In this document: positions 6,783 through 16,209 of the stretch, one piece after another
Numbering within the stretch: position 1 is the stretch's first letter
Layout: each line of letters starts with the position of its first letter
Source of the DNA: Woeseiaceae bacterium
GTDB taxonomy: Bacteria > Pseudomonadota > Gammaproteobacteria > Steroidobacterales > Woeseiaceae
DNA: 64,000 nucleotides
Direction of reading: 5' to 3'
Assembly: GCA_021773055.1 (NCBI GenBank)
Contig: JAJFKV010000072.1
Span: forward strand, 1-64,000
The notes under the pieces: generated by a model
Told to the model about the DNA's origin: nothing
Databases searched by the model: none
The model's input: only the letters and a program-made list of their open reading frames with translations
Position numbers and translations under genes: made by a program

Positions 6783-8576
6783 CTACAGTTGTACGTTCAC
6801 CCAGCGGTCCAGCTTGGCTTCGAGCATCGACAATGGCATCGCGCCATCCTTCAGCACCTCAGTGTGGAAGTCCTTCACATTGAATTTGTCGCCCAGAGCA
6901 GCTTCCGCGTTGTTTCGAATCTCGCGAATCTTGAGCTGTCCCACCTTGTACGCCAACGCCTGTCCCGGAATCGCCATGAAGCGTTCCGCTTCTGATACCG
7001 CTCGCACTTCGGCAACAGCCGAGTTCGCATACATATAGTCAAGCACATCCTGGCGTGACCACTCTTTGGCGTGAAGACCTGTATCGACGACCAGGCGAAT
7101 GGACCGCCATAGCTCCGCATTCAAACCGCCAAAGTACTGGTACGGATCGGTGTACACGCCAAGCTCCTTGCCCAGCGACTCCGCGTACAATCCCCAGCCC
7201 TCGGAATAGGCTGTAAAGCCGCCGAAGCGACGGAAACTCGGAAGACTCTCATTTTCCCGCTGAATCATGATCTGGAAATGGTGGCCCGGAATAGCTTCGT
7301 GCAGGAAAAGGGATTCCATTGCCCATTTGCCACGAGCTTTGATGTCGTAGGCATTGGCATAAAATATACCGGGGCGCGCGCCGTCCGGTGTGCCTGCCTG
7401 GTAAGACCCGCCCGAAGCGGATGCTTCACGAAACGGTTCAACTCGTCGAACTTCGAAACCGGTATTCGGCATCACGTCGAATAGACTCTTCGATAGTTCT
7501 GTTATGTGATCCGACATGTCGCGATAGCCCTGAATCAGTTCTTCAGCCTCATCGTAGAAGAACTGGTCGTCCGTATTGACGAACTCGAAGAACTCCTTGA
7601 GGCTGCCCTCGAATCCTACTTCTTCCATGACGCCCTGCATCTCTTTATGAATGCGCGCGACTTCGTCCAGTCCGATCTGATGAATTTCGTCTGGTGACAT
7701 GTCAGTTGTCGTCCGCAGGCGAACCATGTACGCATACCAGTTCTGGCCGTTTGGCTGCGCGGACAGACCCACCGTTTCACGGGCAGCGCCTAAGTATTCA
7801 TCACCAAGAAAATTACTGACGCGCTGATAAGCCGGGATAATCGTATTACTGATTTTGTCCACGTAGGCAGCAGTCAGACGCACACGCTCTTCATCGCTGA
7901 AGTCCTCTGGCATGTTGGTGACGGGTTTGTAGAAGTGGCTGTCTTTCACATCGTCGACTATGTGCGCATCGATCTGTGGAACCAGTTTTTCCATGAGGAT
8001 GCGGGGCTGTGTCACGCCCTCATTCATACCTTGCTTCATGTTGGTGATGATCTGATCTATGTTGATCGAAAATTGATCCGCGCGACTCAGAAAGTCGTCA
8101 TAGTCTTTGACCGTCTTAAAAGGGTGTGCACTGCTACCACTGCCCAATTGCACGAAGAAATTGGTAGTCGAGTAAAACTGATTGATGGGCTGCAGCTCGA
8201 ACGGAAACTGATTTCCTTCCAGCGACTGTTCTCTGTTGATCCTGAACAGGTCGTAACTCAACTGATCCTGATGGCCGAGCTGTTCACGATCAATTTCCAA
8301 CAGTCGCGCCAAGAACTCTTCGTCCATCGACGTCGACCTGGCAATGTATTCGGGGCTGTTGGAATTGGCCATCCTGTCGTTATAGCGATAGTCACCAATA
8401 AAAGTCGCGTTGAGCGGGTTTAGTTCAAGATTGCGCTCGAATTGCTCATCAAACAACGCGTGCAGCGCCTCGGTTGCGTTGATCTCTGGCGCATCTGCAA
8501 CAGCAGCGTCCTGCGATTCACCGCAGGAGGTAATAAGGAAAACGGCGACGAGTATCGCCACAGCAGGATTTTTCAT
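6783..8576 (-). CDS. DUF885 family lipoprotein, predicted zinc peptidase
   Basis: A 597-residue protein with a lipoprotein signal (FLITSCGES) and the DUF885 fold. The HEAIPGHHFQ motif near residue 425 gives the HExxH-type zinc site of the family, and a downstream SEGWGLYAE supplies the conserved glutamate. The protein should be tethered in the periplasm. DUF885 proteins are thought to be metallopeptidases of broad, mostly untested specificity. It stands alone, with 38 bases to the next gene downstream and the sheath gene upstream on the same strand. Confidence 0.85.
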   Translation of the reverse strand: MKNPAVAILVAVFLITSCGESQDAAVADAPEINATEALHALFDEQFERNLELNPLNATFIGDYRYNDRMANSNSPEYIARSTSMDEEFLARLLEIDREQLGHQDQLSYDLFRINREQSLEGNQFPFELQPINQFYSTTNFFVQLGSGSSAHPFKTVKDYDDFLSRADQFSINIDQIITNMKQGMNEGVTQPRILMEKLVPQIDAHIVDDVKDSHFYKPVTNMPEDFSDEERVRLTAAYVDKISNTIIPAYQRVSNFLGDEYLGAARETVGLSAQPNGQNWYAYMVRLRTTTDMSPDEIHQIGLDEVARIHKEMQGVMEEVGFEGSLKEFFEFVNTDDQFFYDEAEELIQGYRDMSDHITELSKSLFDVMPNTGFEVRRVEPFREASASGGSYQAGTPDGARPGIFYANAYDIKARGKWAMESLFLHEAIPGHHFQIMIQRENESLPSFRRFGGFTAYSEGWGLYAESLGKELGVYTDPYQYFGGLNAELWRSIRLVVDTGLHAKEWSRQDVLDYMYANSAVAEVRAVSEAERFMAIPGQALAYKVGQLKIREIRNNAEAALGDKFNVKDFHTEVLKDGAMPLSMLEAKLDRWVNVQL

Positions 8577-8639
8577 CTGGGAACCCCTGAATTGGAATCA
8601 GGAGATCATAAACCGAAGACCGCCAAGGGCAAAGTTCTA

Positions 8640-10214
8640 TTACTTCTGGAGCCCGGACGAGTTGCCAGAAGGCCTGGTGCTTAGGCCGAATGCGGTACTG
8701 CCGACACGAAAGCCGGTGGCGTTCTGGTGCAGGGTTATCGAAATTGGCTCATCGCATCCCAGCGGGTGAAACACCAGCATAATGGTAATGCCGTGTTCAT
8801 CGCTGTCCGAACGATTGCTGACGCCTGCATCGCATTGCACGATGAAATTCTCATCGGCGAACGCACCCAGGTCATTGAGACAATACAAATAGGTCAACAC
8901 CTGGCCCCGTAGTCGTTTCGCGAGCTCTCTGTCTTCGGTTTCAAACACGGCCCAGCGAGTGGCTTTTGCGATTGTGTTAATCACCTGCAGACAGAAGCGG
9001 CGAACCGGCAATTTCGAGTACCTGGCATAGGCCTCACTGCCGCGTCCCATCGTCACAGACCCGGTCAGACGTGCTTTGCCGCCGGGGCCGCCGGCGAGGA
9101 CGTTCAGTCCGGCCCGCTTTAAGATAGCTGCATCATCGTCGCTGAGTTCGTGTTCTGGCCGAAGCGTGCGCTGCAAACCCAGTCCCTGCTGATCCAGAGG
9201 CTGCCAGGGTCCGTAGGTCCGGTCTTGTTTGCATAACAATCCGGCCAGCGCACCGCCGACTGGCCGCGCTACATCGTCATCACTGCCGCGGTCTCGAACC
9301 CTGGGGAAATAGCCTAACAAGTTGGGGCTGGCGTAACCCAGATCGCGAACTCCATCGACGGCATCCTGCGCGTTTGACCAGCTCGAGAGAGGATCAACAA
9401 TTAGCATCGCGCCCCGTTCCCGGCCATATTGCTCAGCTGCAAGAACCGCCGCTGGCCCGACATCCTGGCCCTTTCCGGGCGGTGGCAGATACAAAAGATC
9501 GAAGTCTTCAATCTGCTCCAGGGCGAACAGTCCGCTGTGCTCGCGCCTTGATCCGATCAAATCATAGTCTGACAGCTCGCTGCCATCGGTTCCCGCCTGG
9601 GCGTGTTCGACATAGCTTGATTCGTAGGCTCTCCCGGGGGCGGTCGTCCGTTCCGGGCGATGCATGGGGAACGGTTGTTCAACACGGGCCAGGCTAGACG
9701 TCAGAAATTCATCAGCGACGAAGCTGTCGGAGTCCTCCTGCCAGGACAGCTCGCGATAGAACTCCTGATCGATAACCGTACTGGTTGATGGATTAATCCG
9801 CTGCAAAGTAAGATTGAAGCGGTCTTCGTTGTCATCCTCAATGCCATCGTAATCGACTGCCGCACGAATGCGTTCTGTTGATCCCGGATCAATGGCTCGC
9901 AGCACCAGCGCCGAACCATTTGCCGGCAAGCACAGCATCGACCCGCGCGCGTTGTTTGCCACGCGCACGACGTACAGGCGCTTCCCGCCATGGTCAAAGA
10001 ACTGTTTTGCTGCGGGCCCCAGACTCGATCGCCCCCAGACATCACCGAAGCGCCGGCGAAACTCAGCAAAGCTCGATACTAATAGCGGCGAATTCAGGGG
10101 ACCACGAAGCGCACGGCCGACGAAGGCGGCCGTGGTTTCTGGGCACACGTCAATGGGTTGATCCATCGGTGCGATTTCTGTGACCGTGATGCCATGGTCA
10201 ACTGCATCTGACAA
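8640..10214 (-). CDS. Orphan contractile-tail sheath protein
   Basis: A 524-residue protein with the pattern of phage/T6SS-like tail sheath subunits. The N-terminus has TTAAFVGRALRGPLNSPLLV then a stretch on FFDHGGKRLYVVRVAN. The C-terminal core has RRFCLQVINTIAKATRWAVF and a domain ending in a beta-strand pair (ITLHQNATGFRVGS). No tube, baseplate, spike or chaperone gene is within the window, so it is an orphan here. The start is TTG 10214, with GGAG six bases upstream. It is divergent from the PLP enzyme gene with an 84-bp gap. Function in this setting is unknown. Confidence 0.75.
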   Translation of the reverse strand: MSDAVDHGITVTEIAPMDQPIDVCPETTAAFVGRALRGPLNSPLLVSSFAEFRRRFGDVWGRSSLGPAAKQFFDHGGKRLYVVRVANNARGSMLCLPANGSALVLRAIDPGSTERIRAAVDYDGIEDDNEDRFNLTLQRINPSTSTVIDQEFYRELSWQEDSDSFVADEFLTSSLARVEQPFPMHRPERTTAPGRAYESSYVEHAQAGTDGSELSDYDLIGSRREHSGLFALEQIEDFDLLYLPPPGKGQDVGPAAVLAAEQYGRERGAMLIVDPLSSWSNAQDAVDGVRDLGYASPNLLGYFPRVRDRGSDDDVARPVGGALAGLLCKQDRTYGPWQPLDQQGLGLQRTLRPEHELSDDDAAILKRAGLNVLAGGPGGKARLTGSVTMGRGSEAYARYSKLPVRRFCLQVINTIAKATRWAVFETEDRELAKRLRGQVLTYLYCLNDLGAFADENFIVQCDAGVSNRSDSDEHGITIMLVFHPLGCDEPISITLHQNATGFRVGSTAFGLSTRPSGNSSGLQK

Positions 10215-10298
10215 ACCTGTCTCCGAACCTGGTCAGATAAGCGTTGGGTCATTCTAAACACTCGCGATCCAGTGTGCACTTGGTTAATCTCGGCTGTC

Positions 10299-11348
10299 AT
10301 GACCGATTATCTGGAAAGTGCGTATCCGAAGCTCGCAGAGAAACTGCGTAAGCGCTCATTTGCCTCTCTGCCAACACCGGTGACACAGCACGAAATTGAG
10401 TCTTCTACCGGTAAACATACCGTATCAGTCAAACACGACGACCAGACCAGCACGATCTACGGCGGCAACAAAGTTCGCAAACTTGAGTATATTTTTCAGC
10501 GCGCGAAAGAGCGTGGCGCGAAGCGAGTTGCGACATTTGGCGCTGTTGGCTCCAATCACGCACTTGCCACGGCGATATTCGCAAAAGAACTCGGTTTCGA
10601 ATGCACGTGCTTTCTGGCGCATCAGAAACGCACACCGGGTATCCGCAGGACGCTCGATACGCATCTGAAACTCGGCACAGAACTGGTGCGTTATGGCGGA
10701 CGCACCAATCGACTCGAACTCTATCGTCGTTATCTGCAACAGAGACAAACCTGGGTCATTCCACTGGGCGGGACCTGCTGGCTCGGTGCCATCGGTTTCG
10801 TTAACGCCGGACTGGAACTTGCGGCACAAATTGCGGCTGGCACGACATCGCTACCTGACCGAATTTATATAGCCAACGGTACGATGGGCAGTACGGCAGG
10901 GCTTGCCATCGGCCTCGCCCTGGCAGGCCTGCCGACCCAGATCCACGCTATCCGGGTCGCGGATAATCAATTTGCGAGGCCGGAAGTGCTGCAGCGATTA
11001 ATCGAAAAGACGGTAACGATGCTGAGCAGTCTTGAGACATCTATTCCTAACGATACGGCATCAAAGACGAGCATCGTGTGGCGCGACGATTTTTTTGCTG
11101 GTGGCTATGCCGCGGTCAATGACGTAACGCTGGAGGCTGTCGAGTTTGCGAAGAGTAGTTTGGATATCAGCCTCGAAACGACTTACACCGGCAAGGCTAT
11201 GGCTGCGCTGTTGCATGACCTTGAGAAAGGCGATGTTGGTGCTTCTGTGCTGTTCTGGAATACTTACAATTCGAGACCGCTGCCAAGCCACAACGGTGAT
11301 CTCTCGCACCAGGGTCTACCGGAGCAATTTGAACGCTATTATGAATAA
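10299..11348 (+). CDS. PLP-dependent deaminase of the ACC deaminase/D-cysteine desulfhydrase family
   Basis: A 349-residue fold-type II PLP enzyme. IYGGNKVRKLEYIF carries the cofactor lysine as in ACC deaminases and D-cysteine desulfhydrases, and GSNHALATAIF and a Gly-rich GTMGSTAG loop hold the phosphate. I start it at ATG 10299, because the earlier ATG at 10272 adds nine residues not expected for the family. The two named activities cannot be told apart from sequence alone. The convergent neighbour 23 bases downstream is a ureohydrolase. Confidence 0.8.
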   Translation: MTDYLESAYPKLAEKLRKRSFASLPTPVTQHEIESSTGKHTVSVKHDDQTSTIYGGNKVRKLEYIFQRAKERGAKRVATFGAVGSNHALATAIFAKELGFECTCFLAHQKRTPGIRRTLDTHLKLGTELVRYGGRTNRLELYRRYLQQRQTWVIPLGGTCWLGAIGFVNAGLELAAQIAAGTTSLPDRIYIANGTMGSTAGLAIGLALAGLPTQIHAIRVADNQFARPEVLQRLIEKTVTMLSSLETSIPNDTASKTSIVWRDDFFAGGYAAVNDVTLEAVEFAKSSLDISLETTYTGKAMAALLHDLEKGDVGASVLFWNTYNSRPLPSHNGDLSHQGLPEQFERYYE

Positions 11349-11371
11349 ATGCAGACGCTTTATGTCTCGTA

Positions 11372-12325
11372 CTAGTCGGCACGCACCGAAGCACCAATAA
11401 AATTGCAAATCAATCGCTCAGCGTGAACCATCGTTATTCTCCCGACATCGTGCATGGGCGCAATTTCGACCAGGTCCATACCGAGAACCCGCCCCTTGTT
11501 GATCAGGCCGTGTATTAGTTGGCGAACCTGCAACCAGTCCAGTCCTCCCGGTGTTTGTGCCATTACGGCCGGCATGATCGTTGGATCGATACCATCAGCA
11601 TCAATCGTTAGATAGTAAGGTCCGCCATCCGGAATTCGCTTTAGTACTTCGACCATTCCAATTTCGTGCATCTCGTAGGCGTCGATGATTTCGGCGCCGT
11701 ACTCGAGCGCGTCTTGTACTTCTGCATCACGCGCGCTGCCAATACCGCGCATGCCGATTTGAACGATCCTGTCGATCCATGGCAACTCCGCCGCACGCCG
11801 TATCGGGCTTGAGTAACCTTGTGTTTCGCCGTTTATTTCGTCGCGCCAGTCCAGATGTGCATCAACATGAACGAGCGTTACCGACTCGCCAAAAACCTCG
11901 AGTGCCCGTATCACCGGAATAGGAACTCCGTGATCACCGCCCAGGGTGATCAAGGTTGCTTTAGCCGAGAATATCTTCCTCGCCGCCTGCTCTGCACGAC
12001 GGTAATGCTCCCGGGGATCTGCTTCGTCCGCTGTGACATTGCCGCAATCCACGACTCTGACCTCACGCCCATCGAGCAATCGCCCGCCGAGATCCCAGTC
12101 GAAATGATTTCGCGTATAAGCGATATCTACCTTGCTGGACGCCTGTCGAATGGCATCCGGCGCTCTGCACTGGTCGTTCGCTACGACACCGGTTTCGTAG
12201 GGCATGCCGAATGGAATACCCAGAACAGCAATGTCTGCATCCGGATTATCCAGGTCCGGTTGGTACGGAAAATCGAGAAAGGTATCGGGTCCCGCGCCGG
12301 GTGGCTTTGTCAGCGTCGAACTCAC
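11372..12325 (-). CDS. Ureohydrolase (agmatinase/arginase family)
   Basis: A 317-residue enzyme with the dimanganese motifs of the ureohydrolases: GGDHGVP, VHVDAHLDWRDE and TIDADGIDP. These enzymes hydrolyse a guanidino group to release urea. The closest fit is agmatinase (agmatine to putrescine), but guanidino-acid hydrolases look alike, so the substrate is not settled. The second motif has DADGIDP where agmatinases usually have DxDxxDP, which it satisfies. Its start overlaps the stop of the L,D-transpeptidase gene by four bases (12322-12325). Confidence 0.82.
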   Translation of the reverse strand: MSSTLTKPPGAGPDTFLDFPYQPDLDNPDADIAVLGIPFGMPYETGVVANDQCRAPDAIRQASSKVDIAYTRNHFDWDLGGRLLDGREVRVVDCGNVTADEADPREHYRRAEQAARKIFSAKATLITLGGDHGVPIPVIRALEVFGESVTLVHVDAHLDWRDEINGETQGYSSPIRRAAELPWIDRIVQIGMRGIGSARDAEVQDALEYGAEIIDAYEMHEIGMVEVLKRIPDGGPYYLTIDADGIDPTIMPAVMAQTPGGLDWLQVRQLIHGLINKGRVLGMDLVEIAPMHDVGRITMVHAERLICNFIGASVRAD

Positions 12326-13467
12326 AAGATTTCGTCTTCTGCCTCAAGCTCGTCCATCATTTCTCGAATTTCGGCGAGCGTATATTCGTCGGGATCTTCT
12401 TCTACAATATTATGTACGACCTGCGCGCGGGCCATTACTTCATTCGCATCATACTGGGCGATGCTGACCGGAATGCCGCTGGGCTCACCCGACAGTGAAA
12501 TGATGTGTTGCCGCAGATGATCATTAAGGGCTTGTCCATCGGCATCGACTTGTACATTCAGTAACGACTGCAAACGATCTGCCGCGTTTACCGTATCGTC
12601 TTCGAGTGGTGCGTGCGCCTCAAAATAAAGTACGCCGTCATTCGTACCCATCTGGTACGGCTCGTTCATGATCGTCACAAATTCACCGACCTCGACGAGC
12701 GAATAAAGAAACTCGATATTCTCCGGATACAAGCGCACGCACCCGTGGCTGACGCGCATGCCAACGCCATAGGGCTGGTTCGTGCCGTGAATCAAATAGC
12801 CTGGCATATCAAGCTTGAGCACGCGAGTACCCAGCGGGTTGTCCGGGCCCGGAGGAACCAGCGAGGGCAACGGATCACCCATCTCGGCGTGTTCGCGCCG
12901 TACGGACACGGGCACCCACCAGGAAGGATTCTCTGCTTTTGCGACAACGGTCGTCTCGCCGAGCGGCGTTTCCCAACCGACACGACCGATGCCGATCGGA
13001 AAAGTCAGTACCTGCTGCAACTCACCCTCGACGGGTTTTGGATAATAGAAAAGCCGCTTGCTAGCGATATTCAGAATCACGCCCCGTTTCGGCGCATCGG
13101 GTAACACGTACTGTGTCGGCAATAAGACCGGTGTGCCGTCACCGGGCAACCATGGGTCTAGTTCCGGATTGGCGGCAATGAGATCGTCGTAACCGAGGCC
13201 GTAGGCCCTGGCCAGATCCGAAAACGTATCTTGTGCCCCAGCCAGAACGATTTGTGGCTCGCCAACGACGGTTTGCTCATCAGATGTCAGGATAAAGATA
13301 TTGCCGTTTATGGGCTCCTGTACAGGCCGGTCGTCGATTGGCACAACTTCGGGCCCGGCGCTTTTGTTCATTCCTGCAAGGAAGCCGTCAAACGTCTCAC
13401 AGCCGGCGGCCGTGAGCATGACGGCAAGCAGCAGTGTTCGCGAAATGAAGTGGCAGTATCTGGTCAA
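12322..13467 (-). CDS. L,D-transpeptidase lipoprotein (YkuD domain with LysM)
   Basis: A 381-residue exported protein. The N-terminus looks like a lipoprotein signal (MLTAAGCETF). A LysM-like stretch (DTFSDLARAYGLGYDDLIAA) precedes the catalytic YkuD domain, which has the HGTNQP...SHGCVRLYP signature with catalytic Cys and His. It should cross-link or anchor peptidoglycan stems in the periplasm, as ErfK/YbiS-type enzymes do. It is coupled by a 4-base overlap to the ureohydrolase, which has no obvious link to cell-wall work. Confidence 0.85.
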   Translation of the reverse strand: MTRYCHFISRTLLLAVMLTAAGCETFDGFLAGMNKSAGPEVVPIDDRPVQEPINGNIFILTSDEQTVVGEPQIVLAGAQDTFSDLARAYGLGYDDLIAANPELDPWLPGDGTPVLLPTQYVLPDAPKRGVILNIASKRLFYYPKPVEGELQQVLTFPIGIGRVGWETPLGETTVVAKAENPSWWVPVSVRREHAEMGDPLPSLVPPGPDNPLGTRVLKLDMPGYLIHGTNQPYGVGMRVSHGCVRLYPENIEFLYSLVEVGEFVTIMNEPYQMGTNDGVLYFEAHAPLEDDTVNAADRLQSLLNVQVDADGQALNDHLRQHIISLSGEPSGIPVSIAQYDANEVMARAQVVHNIVEEDPDEYTLAEIREMMDELEAEDEIL

Positions 13468-13492
13468 TCGACTATCCCGGATGGCTGACCTT

Positions 13493-14251
13493 CTATTCTA
13501 GCAGCGAATTTGGCCGGCTGACTTTGATCACCAACGGCCATACCACACGTCGTCTGCCGGCACCCCATGTCGACTCCAGCTGTGCCGATATTTCCTCAAC
13601 GGGGTCAGAGCCCTTTTCCGCTTTGTAGCGCTCGCACGCGGACCAGGTGCGCAAATAACCGAGCATTTCCGCGGCGTGCCACTCCAGCGACATAGTCAAA
13701 GCGGGTGCCGGAATCGGCACACCCGGCATTGCAACTCCCGCATAGCCCTGCTCTATCATCGCCCTTTCCGGCGGCCAGTATTCGCCAACGATGTCACGAT
13801 AGAGACTGTCGACTATCGCATCGCAGCGCTCGCTGACTTCGCATATCTCATAGGCCCAGACTGCGAGTACACCATCAGGACGAAGAACGCGGCGTGCCTC
13901 TTTGAAGAACATATCCTCGTCGAACCAGTGGAACGCCTGACCCACGGCGAGTAAGTCTACAGAAGCGTCGGAAAGGCCTGATTGCTCCGCAGTTGCAACT
14001 CGATATTCGACAGCGGCATGCGGCATCGCGGCGTCAATCTGTGCTCGACTTGCGTCACTGGCAACGACGGTTGAGAAGAATTCGGTGAGCGCAACGGCAG
14101 CCTGACCACTGCCTGTCGCACAATCCCAGGCCAGCGTATGCGCGCTCGCAGTCGAGGCAAGAAACTGAAAAAGTTCAGCGGGATACGTCGGACGGTACTT
14201 CGCATAGCCATCCGACTGGGTGGAAAAGTGGTCCTTAAAACCGCCGGTCAA
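13493..14251 (-). CDS. Class I SAM-dependent methyltransferase
   Basis: A methyltransferase of about 252 residues. The SAM-binding motif is AWDCATGSGQAAVAL, with the acidic VASDAS at the end of strand 2 and the post-motif VGQAFHWFD, typical of the Methyltransf_11 type. I start it at TTG 14251, which overlaps the M48 gene stop in TTGA. The longer ORF from 14422 lies inside that gene and its extra residues look random. A GGGGTCAGAGCCC repeat lies in its 3' part (13601-13617), encoding a KGSDP peptide. Substrate unknown. Confidence 0.75.
   Translation of the reverse strand: MTGGFKDHFSTQSDGYAKYRPTYPAELFQFLASTASAHTLAWDCATGSGQAAVALTEFFSTVVASDASRAQIDAAMPHAAVEYRVATAEQSGLSDASVDLLAVGQAFHWFDEDMFFKEARRVLRPDGVLAVWAYEICEVSERCDAIVDSLYRDIVGEYWPPERAMIEQGYAGVAMPGVPIPAPALTMSLEWHAAEMLGYLRTWSACERYKAEKGSDPVEEISAQLESTWGAGRRRVVWPLVIKVSRPNSLLE
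13601..13617. repeat. Short palindromic repeat inside the methyltransferase gene
   Basis: GGGGTCAGAGCCCTTTT at 13601-13617 is one of three near-identical copies in the window (the others start at 28187 and 46746). All three lie within coding sequence of unrelated genes. Here the minus-strand reading gives Lys-Gly-Ser-Asp-Pro. The core GGG(G)TC..GA.CCC is an inverted repeat. Confidence 0.55.
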
Positions 14252-15075
14252 TTCCAGGTCTTTTTGCAATCCGGGTTCTTGCCGTCTGCTAGCGCCTGAT
14301 TGTAAAGCGGTAGTGTCTTTTGCCACTGGTTGATCAGGTTTTCGATACGCGTGTCGCTCGCCGGGTGAGTGGACAAATGTTCCGGTGGCTTCTTGCCGCC
14401 CAGAGCTGCCATGTTTTGCCAAAGATCAACGGCAGCGCGCGGATCAAATCCCGCTTTGGCCATGTACTCCAGCCCGACGACGTCAGCTTCCGATTCCTGG
14501 CCGCGACCCATCGGGAGCTCCATACCTAATGCCGCACCGGCGCTCATGACTTGTGACGCCGTATAAGCGCCACCCGTATAACCCCCGCCCATGATGACGG
14601 CCAGGGCTTCGATACCGATGCCTGTAAGCGAACCCCGCGAGGCACGCTCATTTACGTGCTTTGCCGTTACGTGCGCGATCTCATGACCAATGACGGCAGC
14701 CAGTTGATGCTCATTTTCGGTAACTTCGAGGATGCCCGTATACACGCCAATCTTGCCGCCCGGCATGGCGAACGCATTGATCTGATTTTGCTCGAATATC
14801 GCGAGTTCCCATTCGATATCGCTGTACGGTGGATTGAGTTCCGCGACGACGGCCTGTGCAACGCAGGCGACAAAATCGATTTTGGCGCGATTGGTGGCTA
14901 GCGGCAGCGTCGCTCGATAAGCAGCGAATGTCGACCTGGCCTGCGCTTCCAGCTCAGCGTCTGACTTCAGAATCAACTGACCACGGCCAGTCGGCGAAGT
15001 AGAACAAGATGCTACGAAAACCGCAAAAACTAGCGATATCAACAGTTTGGAACGACACATGGCCTTGATGCCCAT
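14248..15075 (-). CDS. M48 family zinc metallopeptidase lipoprotein
   Basis: A 275-residue protein starting at ATG 15075, with AGGAG nine bases upstream; an in-frame ATG at 15132 is less likely. It has a lipoprotein signal (LVFAVFVASCSTSP) and the gluzincin motif HEIAHVTAKH near residue 130, with the third ligand in SEADVVGLEYM. This matches periplasmic LoiP/YcaL/BepA-like M48 peptidases that handle misfolded outer-membrane proteins. It lacks the TPR tail of BepA. A 4-base overlap links it to the methyltransferase downstream. Confidence 0.85.
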   Translation of the reverse strand: MGIKAMCRSKLLISLVFAVFVASCSTSPTGRGQLILKSDAELEAQARSTFAAYRATLPLATNRAKIDFVACVAQAVVAELNPPYSDIEWELAIFEQNQINAFAMPGGKIGVYTGILEVTENEHQLAAVIGHEIAHVTAKHVNERASRGSLTGIGIEALAVIMGGGYTGGAYTASQVMSAGAALGMELPMGRGQESEADVVGLEYMAKAGFDPRAAVDLWQNMAALGGKKPPEHLSTHPASDTRIENLINQWQKTLPLYNQALADGKNPDCKKTWN

Positions 15076-15189
15076 CACACAATACTCCTGGCGCGGAACT
15101 CCTCGAACAAGCAGGGGATTATAGCGCTCCAAAGCCTGCTGCCCCTCTAGATTATTTCGACCGCCGAGCGACTATTCAGTTCCGCACTG

Positions 15190-16209
15190 TCAGCGCGGTA
15201 ACTGTGACTCGAACTTACGCCGCCAACCGGCAGCATCTGCCTTCTCCAGGGCGCCATCAATACCTCCCAGAAGGCGTTTTTGCAGCGGCTGCTTGATCTT
15301 GAAGCTGACGGAATAAAGATCCCTGTCGGCGGCAATATCGCTCAGGAGCTCATCGCTGGTTCTGATCTCGTCGGCAAGACCTAAGTCCAGTGCGCGCGTG
15401 CCATACCAGTGCTCGCCCGTCGCGATCTTCTCAATATCCATATCCGGTCGGTATTTCGCCACCGCATCCTTGAACAACGAATGCACGTCCTCCAGTTCTT
15501 CTTTCAGCTTGGCACGATCTTCGTCGGTGTTCTCACCAAACATGGTGACAGTGCGCTTGTACTTGCCGGCAGTAACTTGCTCAAATTCAACACCGTGACC
15601 ATCCAGCAAACGATTGAAGTTCGGGATTTGCGCCAGCACACCGATGGATCCCAGAATCGCGAACGGTGCGGCATAAATCCTGTTCGCCACGCAGGCCATC
15701 AGGTATCCACCACTGGCCGCAACTTTATCGACACACACGATCAGAGGAATATTGTGATCCCGGATACGAGTGAGTTGCGATGCCGCCAAACCGTGTTCGT
15801 GTACGACGCCACCGTGATTTTCCAGTCGCACAATCACTTCATCTTCGGCCGTGGCCACATCGAGAATCGCACTGACCTCTTCCCGTAAAGACGGAACGGC
15901 GCTGGCTTTCAAATCGCCCTTGAAATCTATAACAAAACTGCGCGCTCGCGTGACTTCCGATTTGGCGTCGGCCTTGTCTTTTTTCTTTTTCTCTTTCGCG
16001 GCTTTTTTACGCTGGTCCTTGCTGCTGACAGCGTTGCTCAAGGATTCCGCAAGAGACTCGTGTTTCTCGTTGAGGTTCACAACCTCGAGACCTTCGTGTG
16101 CACCCTTTCGTCCTGCAGACGCGGCGACTACGATGATGACGACGATGCCAACAACAACTGTGATTACTTTGAGCAGGAACAGTCCGTACTCGGCCAGGAA
16201 TTCGATCAT
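15190..16209 (-). CDS. sohB: SohB, inner-membrane S49 serine protease
   Basis: A 339-residue protein with one N-terminal membrane helix (about residues 8-32) and a Lys/Ala-rich charged linker near residues 65-80. The S49 protease domain shows the catalytic Ser in DKVAASGGY and the Lys in TAGKYKRT, the Ser-Lys dyad of SohB/SppA. Length and single-domain form match SohB rather than the longer SppA. The active site faces the periplasm in this family. Its ATG overlaps the lipA stop by four bases. Confidence 0.9.
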   Translation of the reverse strand: MIEFLAEYGLFLLKVITVVVGIVVIIVVAASAGRKGAHEGLEVVNLNEKHESLAESLSNAVSSKDQRKKAAKEKKKKDKADAKSEVTRARSFVIDFKGDLKASAVPSLREEVSAILDVATAEDEVIVRLENHGGVVHEHGLAASQLTRIRDHNIPLIVCVDKVAASGGYLMACVANRIYAAPFAILGSIGVLAQIPNFNRLLDGHGVEFEQVTAGKYKRTVTMFGENTDEDRAKLKEELEDVHSLFKDAVAKYRPDMDIEKIATGEHWYGTRALDLGLADEIRTSDELLSDIAADRDLYSVSFKIKQPLQKRLLGGIDGALEKADAAGWRRKFESQLPR

